A stretch of 64,000 nucleotides of DNA, taken from the NCBI RefSeq assembly GCF_014641615.1, contig NZ_BMIB01000001.1, positions 806,769 to 870,768 of the forward strand. Reading direction: 5' to 3'. Source of the stretch: Filimonas zeae. Its GTDB lineage: Bacteria; Bacteroidota; Bacteroidia; Chitinophagales; Chitinophagaceae. A program made the position numbers and the translations under genes. Shown here in pieces: positions 1-8,692 of this stretch. Every line of letters begins with the position of its first letter. The stretch's first letter is position 1. Below the pieces are notes generated by a model that searched no databases, was not told the DNA's origin, and saw only the letters and a program-made list of their open reading frames with translations.

Positions 1-384
1 GTATTCAGGCTGGCCGATGTGTATCTGCTGCGTGCAGAAGCCAAAGCGGCTGCTCCGGCACCTGATTATGGCGGGGTAATAGCCGATTTGAATACGGTAA
101 GAAACCGTGCGGGAATAAAAGAACTACAGGTGTCTGATATTGCCGGAAGAGCGGCGCTGATTGATTCTGTAACCGCAGAGCGTGGCCGCGAGTTGTTTCT
201 GGAAGGAAGCAGGTATTACGATCTGGTGCGTAATGAACGCCTTACCGGGGTGAGTAAATTTTTATTTATTACACATGCCGAATTTCTGAAAGGGAAATAT
301 TACTGGCCGGTAGATCCTTCTTTAATGATAACCAACGCCGGGTTAAGACAAACGCCTTACTGGCAGCAACTGCTTACCCGCTAA
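1..384 (+). CDS. SusD/RagB family outer-membrane lipoprotein, C-terminal fragment
   Basis: The reading frame is open from the first base, so the gene starts left of the window and only about 127 C-terminal residues are present. The frame begins with RLADVYLLRAEA, the signature helix of the SusD family, and continues with NTVRNRAG and ERGRELFLEGSRYYDLVR, both usual near the SusD C-terminus. SusD proteins sit on the outer face of the outer membrane and cap a SusC TonB-dependent transporter, delivering glycans or peptides to it. A susC gene is expected just upstream, outside the window. The next gene starts 28 bases later on the same strand, so this is probably the middle of a nutrient-uptake operon. 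The substrate cannot be told from this fragment. Confidence 0.9.
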   Translation, partial: VFRLADVYLLRAEAKAAAPAPDYGGVIADLNTVRNRAGIKELQVSDIAGRAALIDSVTAERGRELFLEGSRYYDLVRNERLTGVSKFLFITHAEFLKGKYYWPVDPSLMITNAGLRQTPYWQQLLTR

Positions 385-412
385 TGCAATTATGAACCTA
401 TAATTTACTGCA

Positions 413-1510
413 ATGAAAATACGTATAAACATATTGGGCAGCATGCGTTTACAGGTAATGGTACTGGCAGGCATGCTGTGCCTGGCTTCGTGCAAAAAAG
501 ACGATTACCGCACCGATGGCGGGCTGGCACAAACCAATACATCACTCAGTACTTACGACTACCTGGCTGCAAACAGCCTGCATTACTTTGATACCCTGCT
601 GCTGGTGGTAGATCATCTGGGTCTGAAAGATTCGGTGAATAAGGCCGGAACTTTTTTTGCCCCAACGGACTATGCCATCCGCAGGCTGATGAATGTGAAT
701 AATATTGCCACGCTGGACGACCTGTATACAAAAATAAATTCGAAGTTTATTACGCAGTACCTGTTTGCACAGGCTTCTTTAACGCTGGACAATGCAGCTA
801 CCAGCGTTAAAACCTACGACAGCTGGGCAGGTACAACAGCAGGCATTTCTAAAATAGCCTTGTCATACCCGGTGGCCAGCACTACGCTTACTTACTATGT
901 ATTGCAATATGTAAAAATAAATGGTGTATTGGATGGCAGCACAGGCGCACCCGCCAATGATGAAACAGATGCGATACTCCGGTGCCAGACAACCGGTATT
1001 AAAACCGCCAGTGGTACTAACCTGAACGTACTGGCCAATAATGCCCCATTAAACCTGATTGGCAATGTTGTACCTACAGAGCTGGAATTAAGCTACGATG
1101 TAAATGTGCCGCAGAGCAACACGGATTATACTTCCGCCCCTGTACAGGTAGAGTCTGCTAAGGTAGCGGGCTTTCTGGGCGTGGACGCTGCTACCATCAG
1201 CGACATGATTGCTTCGGGCAATGCCGCCTGGAAGTATTATGCCGTAGAGCCGGATGGTTCCCTTAACAGCGGTTATACTGCCAATGCGCCCGGTTTCTGG
1301 TTTGATGCTACGGGTAAAGTAACCGGCTGGGGAGATAACGCTTATCTGTTTGCGGAATATGTACCAGCCACTTATGTACTGAATGTGGGACAATATCCCG
1401 GTCACGCGAAAGTGGGCGATAAGTATGTGCTGAAGCAGGCCATAGCGTATTCAAAACCTGATGGAAAAGTTTTGACGGTTATTATTACTATTCATGTTAC
1501 CATGGTATAA
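413..1510 (+). CDS. Fasciclin (FAS1) domain lipoprotein
   Basis: This 365-residue protein has a hydrophobic N-terminus ending in the lipobox LASC (Cys near residue 27) followed by charged residues, so it should be lipid-anchored. The first half carries the FAS1 hallmark TFFAPTDYAI (about residues 80-90), preceded by a leucine-rich helix and followed by a helix naming a second FAS1-like half. FAS1 domains are adhesion or ligand-binding modules. The gene lies 28 bases after the SusD gene and 36 before the next lipoprotein, in one transcription unit. A surface accessory role for the SusC/SusD system is inference; the ligand is unknown. The C-terminal third has no motif I recognise. Confidence 0.75.
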   Translation: MKIRINILGSMRLQVMVLAGMLCLASCKKDDYRTDGGLAQTNTSLSTYDYLAANSLHYFDTLLLVVDHLGLKDSVNKAGTFFAPTDYAIRRLMNVNNIATLDDLYTKINSKFITQYLFAQASLTLDNAATSVKTYDSWAGTTAGISKIALSYPVASTTLTYYVLQYVKINGVLDGSTGAPANDETDAILRCQTTGIKTASGTNLNVLANNAPLNLIGNVVPTELELSYDVNVPQSNTDYTSAPVQVESAKVAGFLGVDAATISDMIASGNAAWKYYAVEPDGSLNSGYTANAPGFWFDATGKVTGWGDNAYLFAEYVPATYVLNVGQYPGHAKVGDKYVLKQAIAYSKPDGKVLTVIITIHVTMV

Positions 1511-1546
1511 CCCTGCGTAACAGGTAAAATTTAAAACAGCTGCAAT

Positions 1547-2542
1547 ATGTATAAGCATACTATAAAATACATAGCTGGGATATGCCTGATTCTTGTAACA
1601 GGCCTGGCATGTGAGAAAAGAGTACACGGATATCTGAGCGACAATATTTTTTATCAGGTAAACCCTTTTGAAGTGCAACAGGGTGTTACCACCGTTTCCG
1701 GTTCGCTGGTGCTGAATGGTTCCTCTGCGCCCCTGCATGTGGAACTGGCTGCCCTGCGCGATGCGCATGGCAACAATGCAGACAGCATACTCAGAACTCC
1801 CAGATCTATTAAAACTTTTAAAGGCACACTTAATTATACCGACTCAACCCTGGCGTTGTTTAACGCCAAGCTGAACGATAGTCTGGTAAGGCCTTTTAAC
1901 ATAGCAGAAATTGGTGGACGTTTACAGTTTACTGCTGCCACCACCTATGTACCTGCGGGTTCTTATAATATGGACCTGGTAGTGAGCAACATTAACGGAG
2001 AAAAATTTCTGAAGAACGCCTGCCAGATCAATATCACGCCTATTTCTGATCCCTATAAGATTAATTACCGCCGTGTACAACTGTGGGATGCAGGCAAAAC
2101 AGCACCGGTAACTACCTGGGATAATGATGTCAATTCTGCTATAGAAGTACAGTATGTAAGCGGCACAGCGCAGGCTGCTATTGTATATAAGTTTGTAGAT
2201 AAAAACGGAAAAGTGTTTAATCCTAAGCAGGGAGAGGTGAAGCCGTGGGGCGGCACCGTACCGCACCTGAACAACTGGGCGCCCTACTATCCGGAAATAG
2301 CTACCGATAGTACGCTGGTGCAGCAACTGCCTTATTCCGGATTGCCGTTTCCTTATTATGCTACGGTGAAGCTGGAGAATGGAGGAACGTTTACTGATGG
2401 CGGAGGTAGCTGCCGTTTGGATTACCAGATTTTAAACAGCACCGAGGCCAACCCGGTAAAAAGCATGACATCCTTAACGTATGGTATTACCAGTGGCACT
2501 TATTACGTAACCGTATACCTTAAAAATCTTACACACAGGTAA
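1547..2542 (+). CDS. Surface lipoprotein of unknown function (DUF5007/SusE-like position)
   Basis: This 331-residue protein starts with a signal sequence ending in the lipobox TGLACEKR, so it is a predicted lipoprotein. The rest is rich in beta-strand-forming and Thr/Asn/Tyr residues with no catalytic motif visible, which suits a beta-sandwich binding protein. It lies downstream of susD and the fasciclin gene, the place where SusE-like or DUF5007-type binding lipoproteins are usually found. The family name is tentative. Its stop codon overlaps the next start by one base (TAATG), which indicates translational coupling to the large secreted protein after it. Confidence 0.55.
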   Translation: MYKHTIKYIAGICLILVTGLACEKRVHGYLSDNIFYQVNPFEVQQGVTTVSGSLVLNGSSAPLHVELAALRDAHGNNADSILRTPRSIKTFKGTLNYTDSTLALFNAKLNDSLVRPFNIAEIGGRLQFTAATTYVPAGSYNMDLVVSNINGEKFLKNACQINITPISDPYKINYRRVQLWDAGKTAPVTTWDNDVNSAIEVQYVSGTAQAAIVYKFVDKNGKVFNPKQGEVKPWGGTVPHLNNWAPYYPEIATDSTLVQQLPYSGLPFPYYATVKLENGGTFTDGGGSCRLDYQILNSTEANPVKSMTSLTYGITSGTYYVTVYLKNLTHR

Positions 2543-5500
2543 TGAAGAAAGCTTTGTTTATAGGATGCCTGTGTATGCTGATATTAGCCCAGGCAGCAGC
2601 GCAGGAGTTGTTAAAGGGAATAGGGTATGGCAGCATGGCCGGCAAAGGAGATGGCTGGGGAGATGCCCAGCCCGGCTTTGCCTTTAATGGTTTAACCAAT
2701 ATGGGCAATCAGGTAGATTACAATACCAATGATGCGAGTCATATGCCCTGGATAGCCGTGGCGCTGGAAAATGCTGCTGTTATTACAAAAATACGGGTGC
2801 TGCCCAGACAGGAGTACGCGGTGGCCAACGGCGATACTACCTGGAGCACCTGGATGTATCAGTATCTGGAAGGCGCTAAGCTGGAGGCATCGCATGATTC
2901 ATTGTTTACGCATCCGGTGCAACTGGCGGTTATAGGAACGGTAGCTAACAGTTACTGGCAGGAGTTTACCGTAAACAATACAGATAGCTTCCGGTATGTT
3001 CGTATTCTGAACGCCAAAACGTTTATCACCTTTACACAACTTCAGTTTTACGGTAAGCCCGTTGGCTCTGCTACCCCCGCAGCAAAAACCATTTACATAC
3101 CCAACGAATGGAAAGTAACCTCCAACAACATACCATGGGATTCAACGAATCGCATGAGGCAGTCTGCCAATTGCGTGGTGTTCTGGGGGCCGCTGGCCGG
3201 TAATGATCCGCAACAGGCGGCCACGCCCGCTTTACGTTTTGATCCGCAACGGATACTGGATTCTATGGAAGCGGTGTATGCTTTTTTTATGGACTCTATG
3301 AAGATTATTCCCGACTCTGGCCAGTGGGCTAAGCATAAAGTGATGGTGGTGATGAACAACACCTGGCGGGATGGGTTGCATACCGGATGGGCCTATGGGG
3401 GTAACTACGAAGGCAAGGCTCCGGCCATGTGGGTAGACCCCGGTGTGTTTGCACAGAATGCCTGGACGGTTACGCATGAGTTTACCCATGCCATTCAGTC
3501 TATGATTACGGTTATGTACCCCGGACATAGTTATACCAATACCAACTCTGGCTATTTCTGGGAAACGCATGCCAATTTTATGGCTATGCAAAGGTACCCT
3601 ACGTTTGCCACGGCAACCGATTTACCCAGAGCCATCAACCTGTCCAGCTACTTTTTAGGATCGGGCCGTAAGCATTACTCGCAGTTTTATTTTCTGCAGC
3701 AGTTTAAAGATGATTATGGAATTGATTTTGTTTCGCGCCTGTGGCGCGAAGCCAATGCCAACGCAGCAGAAACGCCCCTGGAAACTGCCAGGCGTTTGCT
3801 GGGCATGGATATGGCCGCTTTCAACAGCTATATGATGCATTATGCGGTTAATAGTGTGAAATGGGATTTCAGCAATAAGCAGGAGCTGATGCATGCCGAA
3901 CAATCGCTGGACAGGGTTTGGAAGTTCAGGAAAACTGTATTGCTCGATTCTGTTGCAGAAGGGCATTTTGCGGTTCCGGATCACCTGGCGCCTCAGCAAT
4001 ATGGTTTTAATATTGTTCGCCTGTATCCGCAGCAGGAGAGTGGTTGTAATCAGGCGTATGTATATCTTAAATTTAAAGGGCATAAGGATGTGAATGCTTC
4101 TTCGGGCTGGCGCTATGCGTTTGTTACCGTAGATTCTGCCACAGGGGCTTCTGCATTCAGTAACTTTTATGGAGAAGACTCTGCCGAGGTGTTATACAAA
4201 CTGCCACCCCATACAGCAGAAACCTATTTTGTGGTAATGGGCGCACCTACGCAAATGCATTTTCAGCCGCGTACGGTATTTGAACCTGGTTTTACTAAAA
4301 TATACCGGTACCCCTGGGAGATTCAGATACAGGGGGCTGTTCCGCAGGGTTATGAGTCTGGGTATCGTAGCGCAGATACTATTGGCCTTACCGGAGCCAG
4401 GCATGCAAACGGCGGCGGCTGGGTGGCTGCCACTGCCAGCGTAGCGCCTACAGCCTATGTGGCCCCTGGTGCGTTTGTGCTGGGCAGGGCAAGGGTAACC
4501 GGCAACGCCCGTATAGAAGGGCGTGCGGAGCTGCTGGATGATGTAACGGTTGCAGACAACGCCATGGTAAAGGACTTTGCCGTGCTGGGAGGCAATAGTG
4601 CCGTTACAGGTAATGCGGTGGTAGGTGGTGCCGCTACGGTGTATTATACCCGTATAACCGATCATGCAACCGTTGGTGAAGGAGCGTTTTTGCAATACAA
4701 CAATCTGTCAGGTAACGCACAGGTGTTTGGCAATGCTTTTTCCACCGGCTCTGTTAATTTGTCTGGCACTATAAAAATTGGTGGTGACGCTGAAATAGGC
4801 GGCACCTGTTCTGCAGGAACCTATCTGCAATGTATAGGCATTACAGACGGTACCAGTACGAGAACGGAATGTGATGGATTAGTGACCACTCCTTTAAACA
4901 CGAATATCAATGCAGCGTATACTGCTTTTGATGATGGGAGTATGTTGTTTGACAAAATAGTAGCCTGCGGTGACAGTATTGGTAAAGCATCTTTACCACC
5001 TGTTGTAACGTTTGATTCATCTTCCATTACCATACAATTACCCATTGCCAGTGTAGTACTTACAGCTGCTGCCACAGACCCTGATGGAACGGTTGTTGGC
5101 TATAGCTGGAAAAAGCAATCCGGCCCTGATGGTGTTTCCTTTTCTGCTGCAAACCAGGCCAGCACTACTGTTTCAGGTTTGGTATATGGTACTTATGTGT
5201 TTGCAGTAACGGTTACCGATAATTCCGGCATGAAAACTACAGAGCGGATAACGGTGCAGGTGCTGATGGCTAATGATGCGCCGGTGGTAACGGCAGATTC
5301 TGCCGTTACTGTTACACTACCTGTTAATTATGTAATGTTAACTGCCCATGCCGCTGATGCGGATGGATATATTGATTCTGTACGCTGGTACAAGGTAGCA
5401 GGCGATGGTGGTGCGTATATCGTTTCGCCCGGAAGTATAACTACTACCGTTGCCGGTTTACAGGAAGGCGTGTATAGGTTTGCTTTCCGTGCAGTGGATA

Positions 5501-5820
5501 ATAAACATGCGGCAGGGGAGGATACAATAAAGGTAACGGTGCTGCCACCTGTAATGAATAACGCAGGTGGGTTAAACTATACTACGCTGCGGGCAGTTCC
5601 TAACCCTGTAAGGGGTATGGTGCATTTAACCTTTCCCATAGTTACAGGCGGTAATATCTGTATATACGATACAAGAGGAGGAACGGTGTTAACGAAGGTG
5701 CTGGCTGCCGGTGCAGTATCTGCCGATGTAAACATGGGGGCGTTGAGTGCGGGTTTGTATCATGTAAGCCTTACTACGCGTAACGGTGACAAATACACCA
5801 CTCCGGTAATAAAACTGTGA
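2542..5820 (+). CDS. Secreted multidomain metallopeptidase-like protein with T9SS sorting domain
   Basis: This 1,092-residue protein has a signal peptide (cleavage near residue 20, after AQAAAQ). Residues about 25-175 look like a discoidin-type beta-sandwich. A DUF6055/Svx-like region follows with a zincin motif HEFTH at about residue 312 and a second candidate ligand in FWETHANF near 338. Residues about 640-770 hold repeated N-A-x-(I/V) hexapeptides (GNARIEG, DNAMVKD, GNAVVGG, GNAQVFG), which suggest a left-handed beta-helix. Two PKD/REJ-like modules run to about 1010. The last 75 residues (VPNPVRGMVHLTF to the end) match a type A type IX secretion sorting domain. It should be exported and attached to the cell surface. 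Peptidase activity is inferred from the motif only. It is coupled to the lipoprotein gene before it. Confidence 0.75.
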   Translation: MKKALFIGCLCMLILAQAAAQELLKGIGYGSMAGKGDGWGDAQPGFAFNGLTNMGNQVDYNTNDASHMPWIAVALENAAVITKIRVLPRQEYAVANGDTTWSTWMYQYLEGAKLEASHDSLFTHPVQLAVIGTVANSYWQEFTVNNTDSFRYVRILNAKTFITFTQLQFYGKPVGSATPAAKTIYIPNEWKVTSNNIPWDSTNRMRQSANCVVFWGPLAGNDPQQAATPALRFDPQRILDSMEAVYAFFMDSMKIIPDSGQWAKHKVMVVMNNTWRDGLHTGWAYGGNYEGKAPAMWVDPGVFAQNAWTVTHEFTHAIQSMITVMYPGHSYTNTNSGYFWETHANFMAMQRYPTFATATDLPRAINLSSYFLGSGRKHYSQFYFLQQFKDDYGIDFVSRLWREANANAAETPLETARRLLGMDMAAFNSYMMHYAVNSVKWDFSNKQELMHAEQSLDRVWKFRKTVLLDSVAEGHFAVPDHLAPQQYGFNIVRLYPQQESGCNQAYVYLKFKGHKDVNASSGWRYAFVTVDSATGASAFSNFYGEDSAEVLYKLPPHTAETYFVVMGAPTQMHFQPRTVFEPGFTKIYRYPWEIQIQGAVPQGYESGYRSADTIGLTGARHANGGGWVAATASVAPTAYVAPGAFVLGRARVTGNARIEGRAELLDDVTVADNAMVKDFAVLGGNSAVTGNAVVGGAATVYYTRITDHATVGEGAFLQYNNLSGNAQVFGNAFSTGSVNLSGTIKIGGDAEIGGTCSAGTYLQCIGITDGTSTRTECDGLVTTPLNTNINAAYTAFDDGSMLFDKIVACGDSIGKASLPPVVTFDSSSITIQLPIASVVLTAAATDPDGTVVGYSWKKQSGPDGVSFSAANQASTTVSGLVYGTYVFAVTVTDNSGMKTTERITVQVLMANDAPVVTADSAVTVTLPVNYVMLTAHAADADGYIDSVRWYKVAGDGGAYIVSPGSITTTVAGLQEGVYRFAFRAVDNKHAAGEDTIKVTVLPPVMNNAGGLNYTTLRAVPNPVRGMVHLTFPIVTGGNICIYDTRGGTVLTKVLAAGAVSADVNMGALSAGLYHVSLTTRNGDKYTTPVIKL

Positions 5821-5831
5821 GTTGGCGTTAT

Positions 5832-5871
5832 AAAAAAGAAGCTGCCCTGTACCTGAGGCAGCTTCTTTTTT
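5832..5871. terminator. Bidirectional rho-independent terminator
   Basis: A perfect 15-bp stem (5832-5846 with 5857-5871) encloses a 10-nt loop, and the A-run/T-run arms give a U-tract on both strands. It lies between the convergent 1,092-residue gene and the DUF3347 gene and should end both transcripts. Confidence 0.85.
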
Positions 5872-5890
5872 ATTCAGAAAAATAACTCCG

Positions 5891-6394
5891 TTATATTTTG
5901 GCTTTAGCCGCTCCGGTTTGGTTAATTACCTCACCACAGGTAAGCATGTTGCGCGGATAATAAGGATTTTTAATAGCCTCTTCATTGCTCAGCCACACTT
6001 CCCCGGTCATAGGGCATCTTTGTTCAAATACCGTAAAAGCGGGTTGCGGCTGATGTTCCAGCCAGTACCAGAATTTGCCCGACAAAACAGCCAGTTGCTT
6101 CCGCTGCATGTTAATATGCTGCGTTTCGCTGATTGCTTTTGCCATTTCTACCGCATCCCTGCGCACGTTGCCTAAAGTATCAAGCATAAAAATGTTTGCC
6201 TTTTTTATCCGCATGTTGCCTAAAGCCTCGCTGAGTATTTTTGCATTGGATTGCGCGTTTACTGAATCTGACGCAACCAGATTCTCTTTTAACATCAGAT
6301 AGGCTTTCATGGCCTCTTCAACCGGTGTGTTAGTGTTTTGCGCAAATAATCCTGTGCACAGCATTAACAGAACTGCAGTAAGTACTTTTCTCAT
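5891..6394 (-). CDS. DUF3347 domain secreted protein
   Basis: This 167-residue protein has a clear signal peptide (MRKVLTAVLLMLCTGLFAQ). The C-terminal half holds the DUF3347 pattern: RCPMTGEVWLSNEEAIKNPY followed by RNMLTCGEV, with two conserved cysteines. DUF3347 occurs alone or fused to CusB-type metal-efflux adaptors and is thought to bind metal in the periplasm; the metal here is unknown. It is a single gene read leftward with no efflux gene beside it, which makes a specific partner hard to name. Confidence 0.75.
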   Translation of the reverse strand: MRKVLTAVLLMLCTGLFAQNTNTPVEEAMKAYLMLKENLVASDSVNAQSNAKILSEALGNMRIKKANIFMLDTLGNVRRDAVEMAKAISETQHINMQRKQLAVLSGKFWYWLEHQPQPAFTVFEQRCPMTGEVWLSNEEAIKNPYYPRNMLTCGEVINQTGAAKAKI

Positions 6395-6477
6395 ACTATT
6401 GTTTTGTGTTAGCTGTACATGTCTTTAAAAATGCGCGGCACCCTTACAAACGGCGTCTTAATGAAATGTTAAAGCGG

Positions 6478-6867
6478 CTATTTTACTACGGTAGCTTCCA
6501 GCTCTATGGTCAGCGTTTCAAACAGAGTTTTTACTTCGCACAAGGTGGTAGCCTGCTGAATTCCGTTTTTGGTAATCCAGTTCTGCAGCACATCAAAACA
6601 ACTCCACAGTTCTCCGGAGTTGGTAGTTAATACGTTTAAGCGTACAATACCACTGAGTGGGTATCCGGCCTGGGTGATTACTTTTTCCAGATTTTCTATG
6701 GCCAGTAGCAACTGGGTTTTCATGTCAGCATTGCTGGAGCGCCCGTCCGCATGTACAGCTGCCTGCCCTGCACAGTAAAGGGTACTCTCTATGTTTTTAA
6801 CTTCTACTGCCTGCACATAGTTACGCTCATCCTGCCATTGCCAGGGATTGATAATTCTCTTTTCCAT
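6478..6867 (-). CDS. Rid-family (YjgF/YER057c/UK114-like) protein
   Basis: This 129-residue protein matches the chorismate-mutase-like Rid fold across its length: an N-terminal strand, LYCAGQAAVHADG, the helix with QLLLAIENLEKVITQAG, the strand IVRLNVLTT, and a C-terminal LTIELEATVVK. Canonical RidA hydrolyses reactive enamine/imine intermediates and needs an arginine in its penultimate strand (Arg105 of E. coli RidA). Here that stretch reads ATTLCEVKTL, with no arginine, so it belongs to another Rid subgroup and imine deaminase activity is doubtful. It is a single gene 83 bases upstream of the DUF3347 gene on the same strand. Confidence 0.75.
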   Translation of the reverse strand: MEKRIINPWQWQDERNYVQAVEVKNIESTLYCAGQAAVHADGRSSNADMKTQLLLAIENLEKVITQAGYPLSGIVRLNVLTTNSGELWSCFDVLQNWITKNGIQQATTLCEVKTLFETLTIELEATVVK

Positions 6868-6973
6868 TTGTTTACTTTTTAAGGCCGTGCAGCGCTACAC
6901 GGGCATTGAGTATGATTGTACAGGACAAAGGTGTATACAGTGGCGGAAAGCAGTGTGTGACAAATGTCACTAA

Positions 6974-7843
6974 TTAATGCGATAATAGTGTATAGATGAA
7001 CTTAAAGGCATTGGCTATTGCCTGATGTGCAATAGTTGCATGGTCTTCCTGCGGAAGATAATCGAAGTACAGCGAAACGTTTTTACTGCGTGTACTTTTA
7101 ATTTTTTCTGCCAACAGGTTGGCATCTACCTCCATTACCCGCGGTGGGGTAGAAGGGGTGAGCCCTTCTTTACCAACCGCTATGTAAACCGCTGTTTTTT
7201 GTGAAAAGGTATCTTGTAGTAAAGCAGAAGATTCGTTGAGCAGGGAGCCATTGTTCCACCACAGGCTGGGGCTGATGATGATATATTTATTAAAGAGGGT
7301 GGGCTTTTTTAGCAATATTTCAGTTGCCAGCAAACCACCTAGAGACTGGCCTATGATAGTACGGGTTTTACCTGCCTTGTATTTTTTCTCTATAAAAGGC
7401 TGTAGATCTTTTTCTATAAAGGCAATGAACTTATCGGAATGGCCTGAGGTAGGATACTTCTTTTTGTCGTCGCTTACTGTAGTGGGTAAAGTGTAATCTC
7501 TCCGCCTGTCTACCGTAGCAATGCCTACTACAATAGATTTGGGTGCCCGGTTTATCCATTCAAAAGAATTAAACTGATAAAGACCGGCAACGTGTATAAA
7601 ATCTTCATCAACAGAGCCATCCAGTAAATAAGTAACAGGATATACCACAGAGTCCTGTGTATTATAACCCTCCGGCAGATAAATGTTTAATACCCGCTTT
7701 TCGCCCAGTTCTTTAGAATACAGCTGATCAATAACACCGATGTTTAGTGGCTGGGTTTCGGGTATTGTAACCTGCGGAAGGTTTTGTGAAAATGCCGGAA
7801 GTGTACAAAACAGAACGGACAGGAGCGATAAACATTTCATCAT
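6974..7843 (-). CDS. Secreted alpha/beta-hydrolase, esterase D/Fes-type
   Basis: The preferred start is the Met-Met pair at 7843, which puts a normal signal peptide (MMKCLSLLSVLFCTLPAFSQ) at the N-terminus; the frame is open to 7945, but those extra residues would bury it. The mature protein has the esterase D-type hydrolase pattern: YLPEGYN, PVTYLLDG, the nucleophile elbow IGQSLGGLLA and a C-terminal DHATIAHQ that supplies the catalytic histidine. Proteins of this group cleave simple esters or siderophore esters in the periplasm. No iron-uptake gene is adjacent, so the substrate is open. It is read leftward as a single gene. Confidence 0.75.
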   Translation of the reverse strand: MMKCLSLLSVLFCTLPAFSQNLPQVTIPETQPLNIGVIDQLYSKELGEKRVLNIYLPEGYNTQDSVVYPVTYLLDGSVDEDFIHVAGLYQFNSFEWINRAPKSIVVGIATVDRRRDYTLPTTVSDDKKKYPTSGHSDKFIAFIEKDLQPFIEKKYKAGKTRTIIGQSLGGLLATEILLKKPTLFNKYIIISPSLWWNNGSLLNESSALLQDTFSQKTAVYIAVGKEGLTPSTPPRVMEVDANLLAEKIKSTRSKNVSLYFDYLPQEDHATIAHQAIANAFKFIYTLLSH

Positions 7844-7997
7844 TATCTTGGTTTGCGGCACCAATATTAAGAAAATTGGCGGCAATAGTATATCCGTATC
7901 CGCTGATTGCTTCACATAATGCTGTGCGACAATATATATAAACAAAGCCCTCCGTAATTGGAAGGCTCTGTATTAAGTATCAGATATAAAAACCGCA

Positions 7998-8423
7998 TTA
8001 TTTGCGGAAAACGGATACCTCGCCATTCAGCCTTACCTGTACAATTACTTTGTGGCCATTGTTAACCAGCGATACGTAATAGGAGGTGCCTGCGGTGTTA
8101 TGCTCCATTTCAATTACTTCGGTGGCAGTGTAGCCATTGAATTTCTGTTCTATATTTCTGATGGCTGTTACAGGCAGGTTTTGATAGCTGATGGCTTTGC
8201 TTATGGCAACCTGTTCGCCTTCCTCATTGTAAAAAGCTTCCATTCTGGTGTTGTCCAGCACAAAACGAACACTTACCAGTTCTCCAACAGTTTTGTAATG
8301 CACCTGGGTAGCGCCGGGGTAACTGGCTTTAAACAAATCCATGGCTTTATCGTTGTTACCGGCTGCAAAAGTGGCAGTAGTAAAAGAGATAAGGGCGATA
8401 GCGGCGATGATGAACTTTTTCAT
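7998..8423 (-). CDS. PepSY-like secreted protein
   Basis: This 141-residue protein has a clean signal peptide (MKKFIIAAIALISFTTATFA). The mature part looks like one or two PepSY-like units: a helix with MDLFKASYPGATQVHYK, then strands, then a second helix IRNIEQKFNGYTATEVIEM followed by strands ending in GEVSVFRK. Such small periplasmic proteins are common in Bacteroidota and have no assigned role. It is monocistronic, and a 269-base gap separates it from the divergent acnB. Confidence 0.6.
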   Translation of the reverse strand: MKKFIIAAIALISFTTATFAAGNNDKAMDLFKASYPGATQVHYKTVGELVSVRFVLDNTRMEAFYNEEGEQVAISKAISYQNLPVTAIRNIEQKFNGYTATEVIEMEHNTAGTSYYVSLVNNGHKVIVQVRLNGEVSVFRK

Positions 8424-8633
8424 AACTGTATGTTTTAAGTACTTGTTGTTATTTATTACATCATAAAGGTAGGTACTATGTAAGGCATAGTACTATCTGG
8501 TAGTGTTGACCGGTTGTATTTGCTGATAAGCGGTATTTTGGTGCAGGTTAATCGTCTGTTTTGTTAGGTAAGTGGTAAAAAACGCCAATAACAGCCCTGG
8601 AAAGCGGTCCGTTAAGGCTATCTGCTGTTCGTT

Positions 8634-8666
8634 TTGGTATAATATTATCTACAATGCTTACATTTG
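8634..8666 (+). promoter_or_regulatory. Candidate Bacteroidota promoter of acnB
   Basis: A TACATTTG box (8659-8666) matches the Bacteroidota -7 consensus TAnnTTTG exactly, and TTG at 8634-8636 sits 22 bases before it as a -33 element. The start codon of acnB is 27 bases downstream. Confidence 0.45.
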
Positions 8667-8692
8667 CGGCTTAGCACCCAAAAGAAAGTTAT

